Shown here in pieces: positions 6,974 to 15,502 of a stretch of DNA of 21,323 nt. How positions within the stretch are numbered: position 1 is the stretch's first letter; the number at the start of each line of letters is the position of its first letter. This DNA comes from an uncultured Coriobacteriaceae bacterium. Its GTDB lineage: Bacteria > Actinomycetota > Coriobacteriia > Coriobacteriales > Eggerthellaceae. The position numbers and the translations under genes were made by a program. The notes under the pieces were generated by a model. It saw only the letters and a program-made list of their open reading frames with translations. It made no database searches and had not been told where the DNA came from. The DNA is taken from NCBI GenBank assembly GCA_900550385.1, contig URRZ01000028.1, forward strand, positions 1 through 21,323. Reading direction: 5' to 3'.

Positions 6974-7824
6974 AGCGAGCAATCGCGGGCTTCGGGGGCG
7001 TATTTGCCTTGGGCGGCTTCGCGGGCGGCCTGCTCGAAATCGCGGTACATCACGCCGCGGCGCATCGCGTCGTCGAAGTCCACCAGATGGCCGTCGAAAT
7101 CGGGGCCGTCCACGCAAGCATGCTTGTACTCGTCGCCCACCTTCACGCGGCAGCCGCCGCACATACCGGTGCCGTCGATCATGATGGGGTTCATGGACAC
7201 CAGCGTCTTGATGCCGTGGGGCTTGGTGGCAAGCGCGACGAACTTCATCATGACCACCGGGCCCACCGCCAGCACCAGATCGTAGTCCGCTCCGGCGTCG
7301 ATTCGTTCCTGCAGCGGCGCGGTCACCACGCCCTTGTTGCCGTTGGAGCCGTCGTCGGTCATCACCTTATGCCACGAAGAGCACGCCGCCAGCTCGTCCT
7401 CGAACAGGATCAGATCCTTGTTCCGGAAACCGGTGATCACGTCCACCTCGCAGCCGTGCTCGTGCAGCCACTTCGCCTGCGGGAAGGCGATCGCCGTGCC
7501 CAAGCCGCCGCCGATGACGCAGGCGCGCTTCACGCCCTCCAGCTCGGTGGGGTTGCCGAAGGGCCCTGCGAAATCCAGCAGCGCCTCCCCGGCCTTCAGC
7601 GTGGCCAGGTGCATGGTGGTGGCGCCCACCGCTTGGAACACGATGGTGACCGTGCCCGCCTGCGGGTCGCAGTCGTTCATGGTCAGCGGGATGCGCTCGC
7701 CGTGCTCGTCGATGCGCAGCATGATGAACTGGCCGGGCTTGATCTTCTTCGCGATCTCGGGTGCGCGCACGGCCATGCGCGTCACCTCGGCGTTCAGATG
7801 CTCTACCTGCTCGATGGGATACAC
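6970..7824 (-). CDS. nfnA: NAD(H)-binding FAD/[2Fe-2S] subunit of ferredoxin:NADP+ oxidoreductase (NfnA / SudB-like)
   Basis: A 284-residue FNR-family protein, the small partner of NfnB. It carries the FAD-binding RIPLTM segment, the nucleotide-binding GGGLGTAIAFPQAKWL motif, and a C-terminal [2Fe-2S] loop DGTGMCGGCRVKV...HACVDGPDFDGHLVDF, with Cys222, Cys225, Cys237 and a nearby Asp; in known NfnA the cluster is held by one Asp and three Cys. The length matches NfnA and the sulfide dehydrogenase beta subunit. The start is GTG 7822-7824, with GAGGGG nine bases ahead and no better in-frame start. nfnB follows after 109 nt on the same strand, so the two probably form one operon that makes NADPH from NADH plus reduced ferredoxin, or runs in reverse. 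A dihydroorotate dehydrogenase electron-transfer subunit is the main alternative; no pyrD is nearby. Confidence 0.88.
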   Translation of the reverse strand: MYPIEQVEHLNAEVTRMAVRAPEIAKKIKPGQFIMLRIDEHGERIPLTMNDCDPQAGTVTIVFQAVGATTMHLATLKAGEALLDFAGPFGNPTELEGVKRACVIGGGLGTAIAFPQAKWLHEHGCEVDVITGFRNKDLILFEDELAACSSWHKVMTDDGSNGNKGVVTAPLQERIDAGADYDLVLAVGPVVMMKFVALATKPHGIKTLVSMNPIMIDGTGMCGGCRVKVGDEYKHACVDGPDFDGHLVDFDDAMRRGVMYRDFEQAAREAAQGKYAPEARDCSL

Positions 7825-7868
7825 TGCCTCAAGCCCCCTCGCGTCCTTGTTCTCCTTGGGAAGAGACC

Positions 7869-7877
7869 AGTATATCA
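7869..7877 (-). promoter_or_regulatory. Extended -10 promoter of nfnAB
   Basis: TGATATACT reads toward nfnA (TGn plus TATACT), with a predicted start near 7862. TTGAAC lies too close upstream (8 bp) to be its -35. Confidence 0.5.
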
Positions 7878-7971
7878 GCCCAGTTCAAGAGGGCTTGTTT
7901 CGGCGGCGTTTCCGCCTGTCGGACGGTTGCGTTTTCTTGCGGAGGGTCGCTGGGCGCCGCCCCGCCCCCTG

Positions 7972-8748
7972 CTATAGGAGGTGCCCCTGCTCGTAATGGA
8001 CCGATCCCGACTGCTGATCCGACGCGTTTCGCGATTCGGCGGAAGCCGCCGCGGCGGTGCTCCTGCCCGAGGCCGCCCGAACCGCGCTCGCCGTCGAACC
8101 CGCTTCTGCGGCAAGCTGCGCCGGCGCCCCTTGCGCGGCGCCCTCGGCGGCAGACTGGGATGCTGCGCCCTCCGCAGTCTGCTCTTGGCCGGCGCGCAGC
8201 AGCTCGCCCAAGGTGGCGAAGTCGTTCTCCAGCGCGACGCGCTTGCTGCCGTCGTAGAGCGCGGCGGCGGGGTGGAAGATGGGGAACACCTTGAAGCGGC
8301 CCGCCTTCTGCAGCCTGCCATGCAGGCGCGTGATGCCCACTTCGGTTTTCAGGATGAACTTGGTGGCGAAGTTGCCCAGCGTCACGATGAACTCGGGATC
8401 GATGGTGCGCGTCTGCTCGCGCAGGTAGGGCGTGCACACCTCGATCTCCTCGGGTCGCGGATCGCGGTTTCCCGGCGGGCGGCATTTCAGCACGTTGGCG
8501 ATGAACACGTCCTCGCGCGCCAGCCCCGCGATGGAGAGCAGCTCGTTGAGGTACTTGCCGGCGGCGCCCACGAAGGGGATGCCCTGAAGGTCCTCGTTCT
8601 TGCCCGGCGCCTCGCCGACGATGAGGACGCGCGCCTGGGGGTTGCCGTCCCCGAACACCGTCTGCGTGCGCCCGTCGGCCAGCGGGCAGCGATGGCACGA
8701 CTGCACTTGGGCGCGGATCTCGTCCAGGGGAATATGCGGCTTGGGCAT
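7972..8748 (-). CDS. Uracil-DNA glycosylase, iron-sulfur family (family 4-like)
   Basis: A 258-residue DNA repair enzyme expected to excise uracil from DNA. Residues 1 to about 188 are the catalytic domain: motif 1 GEAPGKNEDLQGIPFVGAAGKYL near 45-67 and motif 2 HPAAALY near 159-165. The four cysteines expected to hold a [4Fe-4S] cluster are at Cys18, Cys21, Cys89 and Cys105 (SCHRCPL, LKCRPPGNRDP, EVCTPYL). ATG 8746-8748 is preferred to GTG 8761-8763, because the GGAAGG ribosome site is adjacent to the GTG with no spacer but is about 14 nt from the ATG (GGTGG is closer). The last ~70 residues are Ala/Ser/Gln-rich and of low complexity, absent from the compact family core, and their DNA holds an inverted repeat (8150-8157 with 8175-8182). 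It follows alr by 70 nt and has no promoter of its own that I can see. Confidence 0.92.
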   Translation of the reverse strand: MPKPHIPLDEIRAQVQSCHRCPLADGRTQTVFGDGNPQARVLIVGEAPGKNEDLQGIPFVGAAGKYLNELLSIAGLAREDVFIANVLKCRPPGNRDPRPEEIEVCTPYLREQTRTIDPEFIVTLGNFATKFILKTEVGITRLHGRLQKAGRFKVFPIFHPAAALYDGSKRVALENDFATLGELLRAGQEQTAEGAASQSAAEGAAQGAPAQLAAEAGSTASAVRAASGRSTAAAASAESRNASDQQSGSVHYEQGHLL

Positions 8749-8818
8749 AGCGGCAATCGCCACCTTCCTTGTCGTTCGCAGCGCCGGCAGGCTCCGTCAT
8801 TCGGCGGAACGGCAGAGC

Positions 8819-10243
8819 CTATTTGTACACCTTCGGCAGGCGCATGTCGAATCCGCAGGCGACCTCGTAGTTGATCGTGTCCAGCGTCTCCGCCATCTCG
8901 TCGAGCGTTATCACCGCATCGCCCTGACGGCCGACCAGCAGCACCTCGTCGCCGATCTGCGGGTCGAGCTTCTGCCTCACGCCGTAGGATCGCATGTCGA
9001 CCTCGAACATGCACATGTCCATGCAGATCTGCCCCACTTGGCGGCAGCGGCGCCCGTTCAGGATCACGTCGGTGCGGCCCGACAGCCCGTGGCGCAGGCC
9101 GTCGGCGTACCCGATGGGCAGCGTGCAGATCTTCACGCTGCCGGGGCTGCGGTAGTTCATGCCGTAGCTGACGCCCTCGCCCAAAGGCACCGACCGCACG
9201 TCGGTGATGCGCGCGTGGACGCTCATGACGGGGCGCAGGTCGACGAACCCGCGCGTCTCGTCGCTGGCATGCAGGCCGTACAGCGAGATCCCCAGCCGCG
9301 CCATGTCGAAGCGGACGTCCGGGAAGCGGATGCCGGCAGCCGTGTTGGCGGCATGCACGATGCCCGGGTTGATCCCGGCGGCACGCAAGGCGCTCACCGC
9401 CTCGATGAAGCGCTTCGCCTGGATCTGGAAGTCGAGCGTCTCCTTCTCGTCCGCCGTGGCGAAATGCGTGAACATGCCGGCGAGCTCGAGCGCGCGGTGG
9501 AAGCTCACCTGCGTCATGAACTCGAGCACGCGGTCGTGCCGCACGCCGATGCGGTTCATGCCGGTGTTGATGGCAAGATGGTAGGGGGCGCGCACGCCGA
9601 AGGCGTCCGCCGCCTCGCCGTAGGCGATGGCGAACTCCGGCGTGTACACGCTCGGCATCACCTTGTAGGCGAGCAGGAGCGGGATGGCGGAGAGGGGCGG
9701 CTCGGACAGGATGAGGATGGGAGCGTTCACCAGCGCCTCGCGCAGCTCGATGGCCTCGTTGACCGTCGCCACGCCCAGGTATTCCGCGCCGGAGTTCAAC
9801 GCGGTCCTGGCCACCTGCACGGCGCCGTGCCCGTAGGCGTTCGCCTTCACGATGGCCATCAGGCGCGTCCCCGCGCCCAGCCGGCGGCGGTATTCGCCCA
9901 CGTTATGCCTGATGGCGGAAAGGTCGATCTCGAGCCACGACCAGCGCCTGTCCGTATCGGGGATGCGCCCGAGCTTCTCGGGGTCGAACGAGACCGCGCC
10001 CGAGGAATCGCGCTCGTGGTCGCGGGCGTATTGGAACGCGCCCTGCGCCGCGCCGCTCACCGGATTGGCGGGGCTGAAAGGGTAGTCCGACGAGGCATGC
10101 CGATAATCGGCGAGGGGGGAAGCCCCCAACCCGTTTCGCGCCGTTCCCACCGGGGCATGCCCGACCGTCGTGCTGGCCGGCACGAATCCCGGCTTCCTGC
10201 GCGCAAAGCCGGTGAACCCGTTCAACGGCTCTTCTTCCGTCAT
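8819..10243 (-). CDS. alr: Alanine racemase, with N-terminal extension
   Basis: A 474-residue PLP enzyme that interconverts L- and D-alanine for peptidoglycan. The PLP lysine is Lys133 in AIVKANAYGHG. The catalytic tyrosine is Tyr360 in GVSYGMNYRSPG. TGMNRIG, GMFTHFATAD, VHAANTAAG, ARLGISLYGL and GQICMDMCM are the other family blocks. The fold-type III barrel begins at about residue 101 (WSWLEIDLSAIRHNV). The first ~100 residues are an extra, compositionally plain region not found in ordinary Alr (about 370 residues). There is no Met/Val/Leu start with a ribosome site just before the barrel, so the extension appears to be translated. ATG 10241-10243 has GGCGGGA upstream. It begins the alr-udg transcription unit. 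Confidence 0.95.
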   Translation of the reverse strand: MTEEEPLNGFTGFARRKPGFVPASTTVGHAPVGTARNGLGASPLADYRHASSDYPFSPANPVSGAAQGAFQYARDHERDSSGAVSFDPEKLGRIPDTDRRWSWLEIDLSAIRHNVGEYRRRLGAGTRLMAIVKANAYGHGAVQVARTALNSGAEYLGVATVNEAIELREALVNAPILILSEPPLSAIPLLLAYKVMPSVYTPEFAIAYGEAADAFGVRAPYHLAINTGMNRIGVRHDRVLEFMTQVSFHRALELAGMFTHFATADEKETLDFQIQAKRFIEAVSALRAAGINPGIVHAANTAAGIRFPDVRFDMARLGISLYGLHASDETRGFVDLRPVMSVHARITDVRSVPLGEGVSYGMNYRSPGSVKICTLPIGYADGLRHGLSGRTDVILNGRRCRQVGQICMDMCMFEVDMRSYGVRQKLDPQIGDEVLLVGRQGDAVITLDEMAETLDTINYEVACGFDMRLPKVYK

Positions 10244-10273
10244 GCAATCCCGCCTTCCTTTTGGTCGGGGGAA

Positions 10274-10282
10274 AGTATAGCA
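10274..10282 (-). promoter_or_regulatory. Extended -10 promoter of alr
   Basis: TGCTATACT reads toward alr, giving a leader of about 24 nt. There is no clear -35. Confidence 0.5.
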
Positions 10283-10444
10283 CTGCGGTTTTCACCGGCC
10301 CCAGCGCATGCCCAGGCTACATAAAGGCAGCGGACGCCGCAGGCGACGGCACGGATCGACGGCGCCTCGCCACCTCGACCGGCTCGACGGGCAGGCGCAG
10401 CCCTCGGGGCGCCTAGCGGACGGCCGCGCAGCGCTTCAGCCGGA

Positions 10445-10927
10445 TCAGTGGCCGCCGCCCGCCATCATCTTCGCGGCATGGGGAAGCGCCGCGACGACGC
10501 CGTCCCAGTTCTCGCGCGCCGCCTTCTCGCTGCCGGGCAGGTTGATGACCAGATGGCGCCCGCGCTGCATGCACAGCGCGCGGGACAGCATGGCATAGGG
10601 AGTGATCGCCAGAGAATGGGCGCGCATGGCCTCAGCGATGCCCGGGACGTTGCGCTCGCATACGTCCATGGTGGCCTCGGGGGTCACATCGCGCAGCGAG
10701 AGGCCGCTGCCGCCGCAGGTCAGCACGATGTCCGCATCCAGTTCATCGCAGGCTTCGACGATGGCGGCCGAGATGTCGGCGCGCTCGTCCTTCACCACCA
10801 CGTGGCTTTTGCACTCCCATCCGTTCTGAGCGATGAGACCCTCGAGCGCCGCGCCGGCGGTGTCCTCCTTCATGCTCCGCGTATCGGAGCACGTGATGAT
10901 GGCGAACGTCAAAGCGTTTTCAGACAT
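10445..10927 (-). CDS. moaB: Molybdenum cofactor adenylyltransferase MoaB/Mog family
   Basis: A 160-residue cytoplasmic protein of the MoaB/Mog family, expected to adenylylate molybdopterin before molybdenum insertion. It shows ITCSDTRSMKEDTAG at the N-terminus, the pterin-binding LTCGGSGLSLRDVTPEAT at about 69-86, GIAEAMR, and LVINLPGSEKAARENW near the end. The family length is 150-195 residues. ATG 10925-10927 has a strong AAGGAGG eight bases upstream. It lies 9 nt downstream of the moeA stop, so the two are co-transcribed and act in consecutive steps. Whether it should be called MoaB or MogA is not settled by sequence alone. Confidence 0.9.
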   Translation of the reverse strand: MSENALTFAIITCSDTRSMKEDTAGAALEGLIAQNGWECKSHVVVKDERADISAAIVEACDELDADIVLTCGGSGLSLRDVTPEATMDVCERNVPGIAEAMRAHSLAITPYAMLSRALCMQRGRHLVINLPGSEKAARENWDGVVAALPHAAKMMAGGGH

Positions 10928-10936
10928 TGGTCCTCC

Positions 10937-12193
10937 TTAGAGCGAGATCTCCTCCGCCACGTCCAGAAGCACGCACTCCACGAGGTCTCCCTTGGCGCGC
11001 GACCCCTTCCCTTCCGGCAGCACCGCCATGCAGTTGCTGCGCTGGATCACGCCGAACAGGCCGGAGCTCTGGTTCTTCGCCGGCTCGCAGATGTAGCCGC
11101 CCTCGGGGTCCTTACGCAGGGTGGAGCGCAGGAACAGCCGGCGGGTGTCGTTCTTCTTGGTGTCGCTGGCGAGCTTCGCCATGACGACCGGGCGCTCGAA
11201 GGAACTGTAGCCCTGCATCTTGCGCAGCGCGGGGCGGATGATCATCTCGAAGCCGCAATAGGCCGCGGCGGGGTTGCCGGGAAGGCCGAACACCGGGGTG
11301 CCGCGCACCACGCCGAAGGTCTGCGCCTTGCCCGGGCGCATGTTCACCGTGGTCATCAAAAGCTCGCCCAAGCGCTCGACCACGGGCTTGATGAAGTCGA
11401 AGTCGCCGTTGGAGGCGCCGCCGCTGGTGACCACGAAGTCGTAGTCGTAGGTGGCGTCGGACACCATCTGCGCCAACGCGTCCTCGTCATCGGCGACGAT
11501 GGGGAGGATGGTGGGCACAGCGCCCGCCGCCTGGGCGCATGCGGCCAGCGCATAGCTGTTGGAGTTGCGGATCTTGCCCGGCGTGGGAACCTCGGTGGGA
11601 TCCACCAGCTCCGAGCCGATGGAGATGATGGCGACGCGCGGGCGCCTGTGCACCGGGACCTCGACGATGCCGCAGCCCGCTAGGAAGCCCGCGCCGGCCG
11701 AGCCGACGACCTCGCCGCGCGACACCACCACTTCGCCGGCCTTCGCCTCCTCGCCCGCCTCGCGCACGTTGGCACGCGGCTTGCAGGCCACATCGAACGC
11801 CACGCGGCTGCCCGGCTTGCCGTCGCCGGACACCACGCTGACGATCTCGTACTTCACCACGGCGTCGGCGGCGTCGGGCAGGGGCGCGCCCGTCATGATG
11901 CGCACGCATTGGCCCTTCCCGATGGGCCCCTCGTAGGTCTCGCCCGCCGCGACCTCGGCGATCACGTCCATCTCGACGGGAGCGTCCGGCGAGGCGTCAG
12001 CAAGCTCGGCGGCGTGGAGGGCGAAGCCGTCCATCGCCGAATGGGCGAACGGCGACACGTCGATGTCGCTCCTCAGATCCTCGGCCGAGACGCGTCCCAC
12101 CGCGTCCAGCAGGCCAACCGTCTCGACGGGAAGCGGCTCGACGTGCGAGAGCACCAGCTTACGCGCTTCCTCCAGCGAGATCATCTCCGGCAT
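10937..12193 (-). CDS. moeA: Molybdopterin molybdenumtransferase MoeA
   Basis: A 418-residue enzyme that inserts molybdate into adenylylated molybdopterin, completing the cofactor. Domain order is as in MoeA: N-terminal ISLEEARKLVLSHVEPL, then SPFAHSAMDGFALHA with the conserved SxMDGxA, CVRIMTGAPLPDAADAVV, the central MPT-binding domain (RVAIISIGSELVDP, PGKIRNSNSYALAACAQAAGA, VVTSGGASNGDFDFIKPV, PGKAQTFGVVRGTPVFGLPGNPAAAYCGFE), and a C-terminal beta domain. In the SGG loop the more usual VSVGDYD is ASNGDFD here, keeping the Gly-Asp-x-Asp positions. ATG 12191-12193 has AAAGGGGA upstream. It leads the moeA-moaB operon. Molybdoenzymes are common in Eggerthellaceae-like anaerobes, which fits (inference). 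Confidence 0.94.
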   Translation of the reverse strand: MPEMISLEEARKLVLSHVEPLPVETVGLLDAVGRVSAEDLRSDIDVSPFAHSAMDGFALHAAELADASPDAPVEMDVIAEVAAGETYEGPIGKGQCVRIMTGAPLPDAADAVVKYEIVSVVSGDGKPGSRVAFDVACKPRANVREAGEEAKAGEVVVSRGEVVGSAGAGFLAGCGIVEVPVHRRPRVAIISIGSELVDPTEVPTPGKIRNSNSYALAACAQAAGAVPTILPIVADDEDALAQMVSDATYDYDFVVTSGGASNGDFDFIKPVVERLGELLMTTVNMRPGKAQTFGVVRGTPVFGLPGNPAAAYCGFEMIIRPALRKMQGYSSFERPVVMAKLASDTKKNDTRRLFLRSTLRKDPEGGYICEPAKNQSSGLFGVIQRSNCMAVLPEGKGSRAKGDLVECVLLDVAEEISL

Positions 12194-12265
12194 GCGATTC
12201 CCCTTTCATCGTTTCGCCGCCGCGCACCCCGAAATGCGCCGACGGCGTTTTCTTCGCGTTCGTCA

Positions 12266-12271
12266 ATTATA
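12266..12271 (-). promoter_or_regulatory. -10 element of moeA (TATAAT)
   Basis: A consensus TATAAT reads toward moeA, with a leader of about 65 nt. The 17-bp upstream position (CCGTCA) is a poor -35. Confidence 0.45.
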
Positions 12272-12345
12272 GCGTTCTTAGGATAAAATGACGGGGATCC
12301 GGCTCACTTTTTCCCATCGCCCCCCATTCCGATCGCGCCCGAAGC

Positions 12346-12382
12346 AAAAAAATCCCACCCGCAACGGAATGCGGGCGGGATT
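12346..12382 (-). terminator. Intrinsic terminator downstream of eno
   Basis: On the minus strand a stem AATCCCGCCCGCA / TGCGGGTGGGATT (12370-12382 with 12351-12363, one G-U pair), with a short loop, runs into seven T residues (the A run at 12346-12352). It is the best terminator in this gap and reads away from eno. Confidence 0.8.
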
Positions 12383-12425
12383 CGTCGAAACGGGAATCGG
12401 CAGCCGCCCCCACCCCTATCGGGAC

Positions 12426-12492
12426 GCGAAAAAGGGGCAGTCGCCTTTTCGCCTATCCCCGAAGCGTGAAAAAGCGACTGTCCCTTTTTCAC
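12426..12492. repeat. Inverted pair of REP-like hairpins (BIME-like)
   Basis: Copy A (12426-12452) has GCGAAAA/TTTTCGC arms around a GGGGCAGTCGCC loop. Copy B (12466-12492) has GTGAAAAAG/CTTTTTCAC arms around CGACTGTCC. The loops GGGGCAGTCGC and GCGACTGTCCC are near reverse complements, so the two copies lie in opposite orientation, 13 nt apart. Copy B is identical to the hairpin at 6947-6973. Confidence 0.8.
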
Positions 12493-12554
12493 GCCTCCGG
12501 GCATGCGCGGCGGAGGCCGCCCCTAGGTCAGGGACGGCCTCGACGGAACCGGGG

Positions 12555-13853
<1,299 letters not shown>

Positions 13854-13905
13854 CTATGGTCTGCGCCTCGAATCCGCCGCACGATGCTGCAGCGATTACG
13901 CGAAA

Positions 13906-13914
13906 ATGATAGCA
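13906..13914 (-). promoter_or_regulatory. Extended -10 promoter of eno
   Basis: TGCTATCAT reads toward eno (TGn plus TATCAT), giving a leader of about 55 nt. There is no clear -35. Confidence 0.5.
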
Positions 13915-13940
13915 CGAAGGGGCGGAGGCGGCCCCGGGTG

Positions 13941-14789
13941 CTACCCCAGCGCCGCAAGGGCGGCGCACACGGCCAACCCAACGGCAAGGTAGGCGCCGTC
14001 GCTCGCCGTGAAGGCCTTGCGCGCAAGCGAAGTGCGGCGGATCCCCGGCATCCCATAGCAGCGCGCGTCCATCGCCACGGCAAGATCGTCGGCACGCCGG
14101 AACATCCCCACCAGCAGCGGGACCAGCACGGTCGCCCACGCGCGCAAGCGCTGCACGAGGCCGCCCTCCCCGAAGCGCGCGCAGCGGGACCATTGCGCGT
14201 CGTGGATGCGCCCCAGCTCCTCGGCCACCAAGGGGATGAAGCGCAGGGCGATTGACAGGACGGAGGCGATGTCGTCCACCGGCGCGCGCACCGCCCGCAA
14301 AGGGCGCAGGAAGCTGGAAAACGCCTGGGTGAGCTCGGTTGACGTGGTGGTGAAGCTCACCAGCAGGCTCGCCATCACCAGCAGCACGATGCGTGCCGCA
14401 TAGAAGCACCCGCGGGCGAACCCCGCCGGGACGAACCCGAACGTTCCGGAGATCAGGACGGGATCGGCTTGCGCGAGCACCCCCGCCGACACGCCGCCCA
14501 GCCCCCCGGGCGACGCCGCCGTTCCCGCGTCGAGCGAAAAGGAGTTGAAGACGACGGCGAACGCCGCGATGACCAGCAATGGCGCGGAGAGCGAGAACAC
14601 CTTGCGCACGGGGATGCGCGAGACGGCAAGCAGGATCGCGAACGCCGCGGCGCACGCTCCCAGCGCCCACCACGCTTGCACCAGGAACAGCGTGACCGAA
14701 TACGCCGCCAGAAGCGCGATCTTCGTCCGCGCATCGCACGCGTGCACCGGCGAGGTGCCGGCTATGTAGGTGCTTATCCTGATCTGCAT
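13941..14789 (-). CDS. ecfT: Energy-coupling factor (ECF) transporter transmembrane protein EcfT
   Basis: A 282-residue membrane protein, the T subunit of an ECF vitamin/metal importer. It links an S component to two ATPases. Four to six hydrophobic segments are visible. The cytosolic coupling region shows ALRFIPLVAEELGRIHDAQWSRCARF, and then GMFRRADDLAVAMDARCYG, matching the two short coupling helices of the family, where an Ala-Arg-Gly motif (here ARC) is usual. The N-terminus IAGTSPVHACDARTKI is also typical. ATG 14787-14789 was chosen over the in-frame ATG six codons upstream, since the family motif begins close to this Met; neither start has a strong ribosome site. No EcfA ATPase or S component is present in the window, and a terminator lies just upstream, so it stands alone here. 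Confidence 0.88.
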   Translation of the reverse strand: MQIRISTYIAGTSPVHACDARTKIALLAAYSVTLFLVQAWWALGACAAAFAILLAVSRIPVRKVFSLSAPLLVIAAFAVVFNSFSLDAGTAASPGGLGGVSAGVLAQADPVLISGTFGFVPAGFARGCFYAARIVLLVMASLLVSFTTTSTELTQAFSSFLRPLRAVRAPVDDIASVLSIALRFIPLVAEELGRIHDAQWSRCARFGEGGLVQRLRAWATVLVPLLVGMFRRADDLAVAMDARCYGMPGIRRTSLARKAFTASDGAYLAVGLAVCAALAALG

Positions 14790-14819
14790 GAGCGCAGTAT
14801 GCCACATCCGCCTGCATAG

Positions 14820-14853
14820 AAAAAAGTCCCGACCGAAAATCCGGTCGGGACTT
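14820..14853 (-). terminator. Terminator of the infA-rplQ operon
   Basis: On the minus strand a perfect 12-bp stem AAGTCCCGACCG / CGGTCGGGACTT with a GATTTT loop runs into a T tract (complement of the A run at 14820-14825). It sits 31 nt after the rplQ stop and just before ecfT. Confidence 0.88.
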
Positions 14854-14884
14854 CTCCATGCGCTGGATGAGGAAGGAGGGGAGG

Positions 14885-15490
14885 TTATTTCTCCTCTTTC
14901 TTCTCCTCCTCGGCGGGAGCCTCCTCGGCAGCCTCGGGCTCGGCAGCGGCCTCCTCGGCAGGAGCCTCCTCAGCCTTCTCCTCGACGGCTTCCTCGGCCT
15001 GCTCCTCGACGGCCTCCTCGACCTCGGCCTCAGCCTCGACGGCTTCCTCGGCCTTCTCGGGCTCGGCCTTCTTCGCAGCCTTCTTGGCGGCGGGCTTCTC
15101 CTCGGCCTTGTCGGCCTTCTTCTGCACCGGCTCGGTCACCAGCTCCATGATGACCATGGGGGCGTTGTCGCCCTTGCGGTAGCCCAGCTTCATGATGCGG
15201 GTGTAGCCGCCCTGGCGATCCTGGAACATGCCCTGCTCGACCTTCTCGAAGATCTCGCGAACGACTTCCTTCTTGCCGCCCAGGGCCGCGATGGCCAGAC
15301 GGCGGGAATGAAGGTCGCCCTTCTTCGCCCAGGTGATGATCTTGTCGACGTCGGGACGGATCTCCTTGGCGCGCGACTCGACCGTCTTAATGCGATCGTT
15401 CAGAAAAAGCGAGGTCACCAAGCTGCGCTTCATCGCCTTGGTGTGGCTCCAGTCGGTGCCCAGCTTGCGCCCCTTCTTGTAATGTCTCAT
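14885..15490 (-). CDS. rplQ: 50S ribosomal protein L17, with acidic C-terminal extension
   Basis: A 201-residue L17. Residues 1 to about 120 are the conserved protein: MRHYKKGRKLGTDWSHTKAM, RSLVTSLFLNDRIKTV, AKEIRPDVDKIITWAKKGD, and GGYTRIMKLGYRKGDNAPMVIMELV. It lines the peptide exit region of the large subunit. The last ~80 residues are almost only Ala, Glu, Lys and Val, and very acidic, ending EEEKKEEK. Bacterial L17 is usually 115-130 residues, though Ala/Glu-rich tails do occur in actinobacteria. The tail DNA is made of imperfect CTCCTCGGC-type repeats. ATG 15488-15490 has GGAGAGCAAG upstream. It is the last gene of the operon, 12 nt after rpoA and followed by a terminator. Confidence 0.96.
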   Translation of the reverse strand: MRHYKKGRKLGTDWSHTKAMKRSLVTSLFLNDRIKTVESRAKEIRPDVDKIITWAKKGDLHSRRLAIAALGGKKEVVREIFEKVEQGMFQDRQGGYTRIMKLGYRKGDNAPMVIMELVTEPVQKKADKAEEKPAAKKAAKKAEPEKAEEAVEAEAEVEEAVEEQAEEAVEEKAEEAPAEEAAAEPEAAEEAPAEEEKKEEK

Positions 15491-15502
15491 GATCTTGCTC
15501 TC

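Larger units (their letters stand above)
12194..12554. other. moeA-eno gap: promoter, terminator and REP-like pair, no gene
   Basis: This 361-bp gap between two minus-strand genes holds, in order, the moeA leader and promoter, the eno terminator (12346-12382) and the paired REP-like hairpins (12426-12492). The repeat pair lies between the eno stop and its terminator, so it would be in the 3' UTR of the eno transcript. No coding frame here looks real. Confidence 0.6.

Noticed and set aside
14900..15110. Short repeats of CTCCTCGGC type as a satellite or CRISPR-like array
   Set aside because: They are codon repeats of the Ala/Glu tail of L17 on the coding strand, with no regular spacers.
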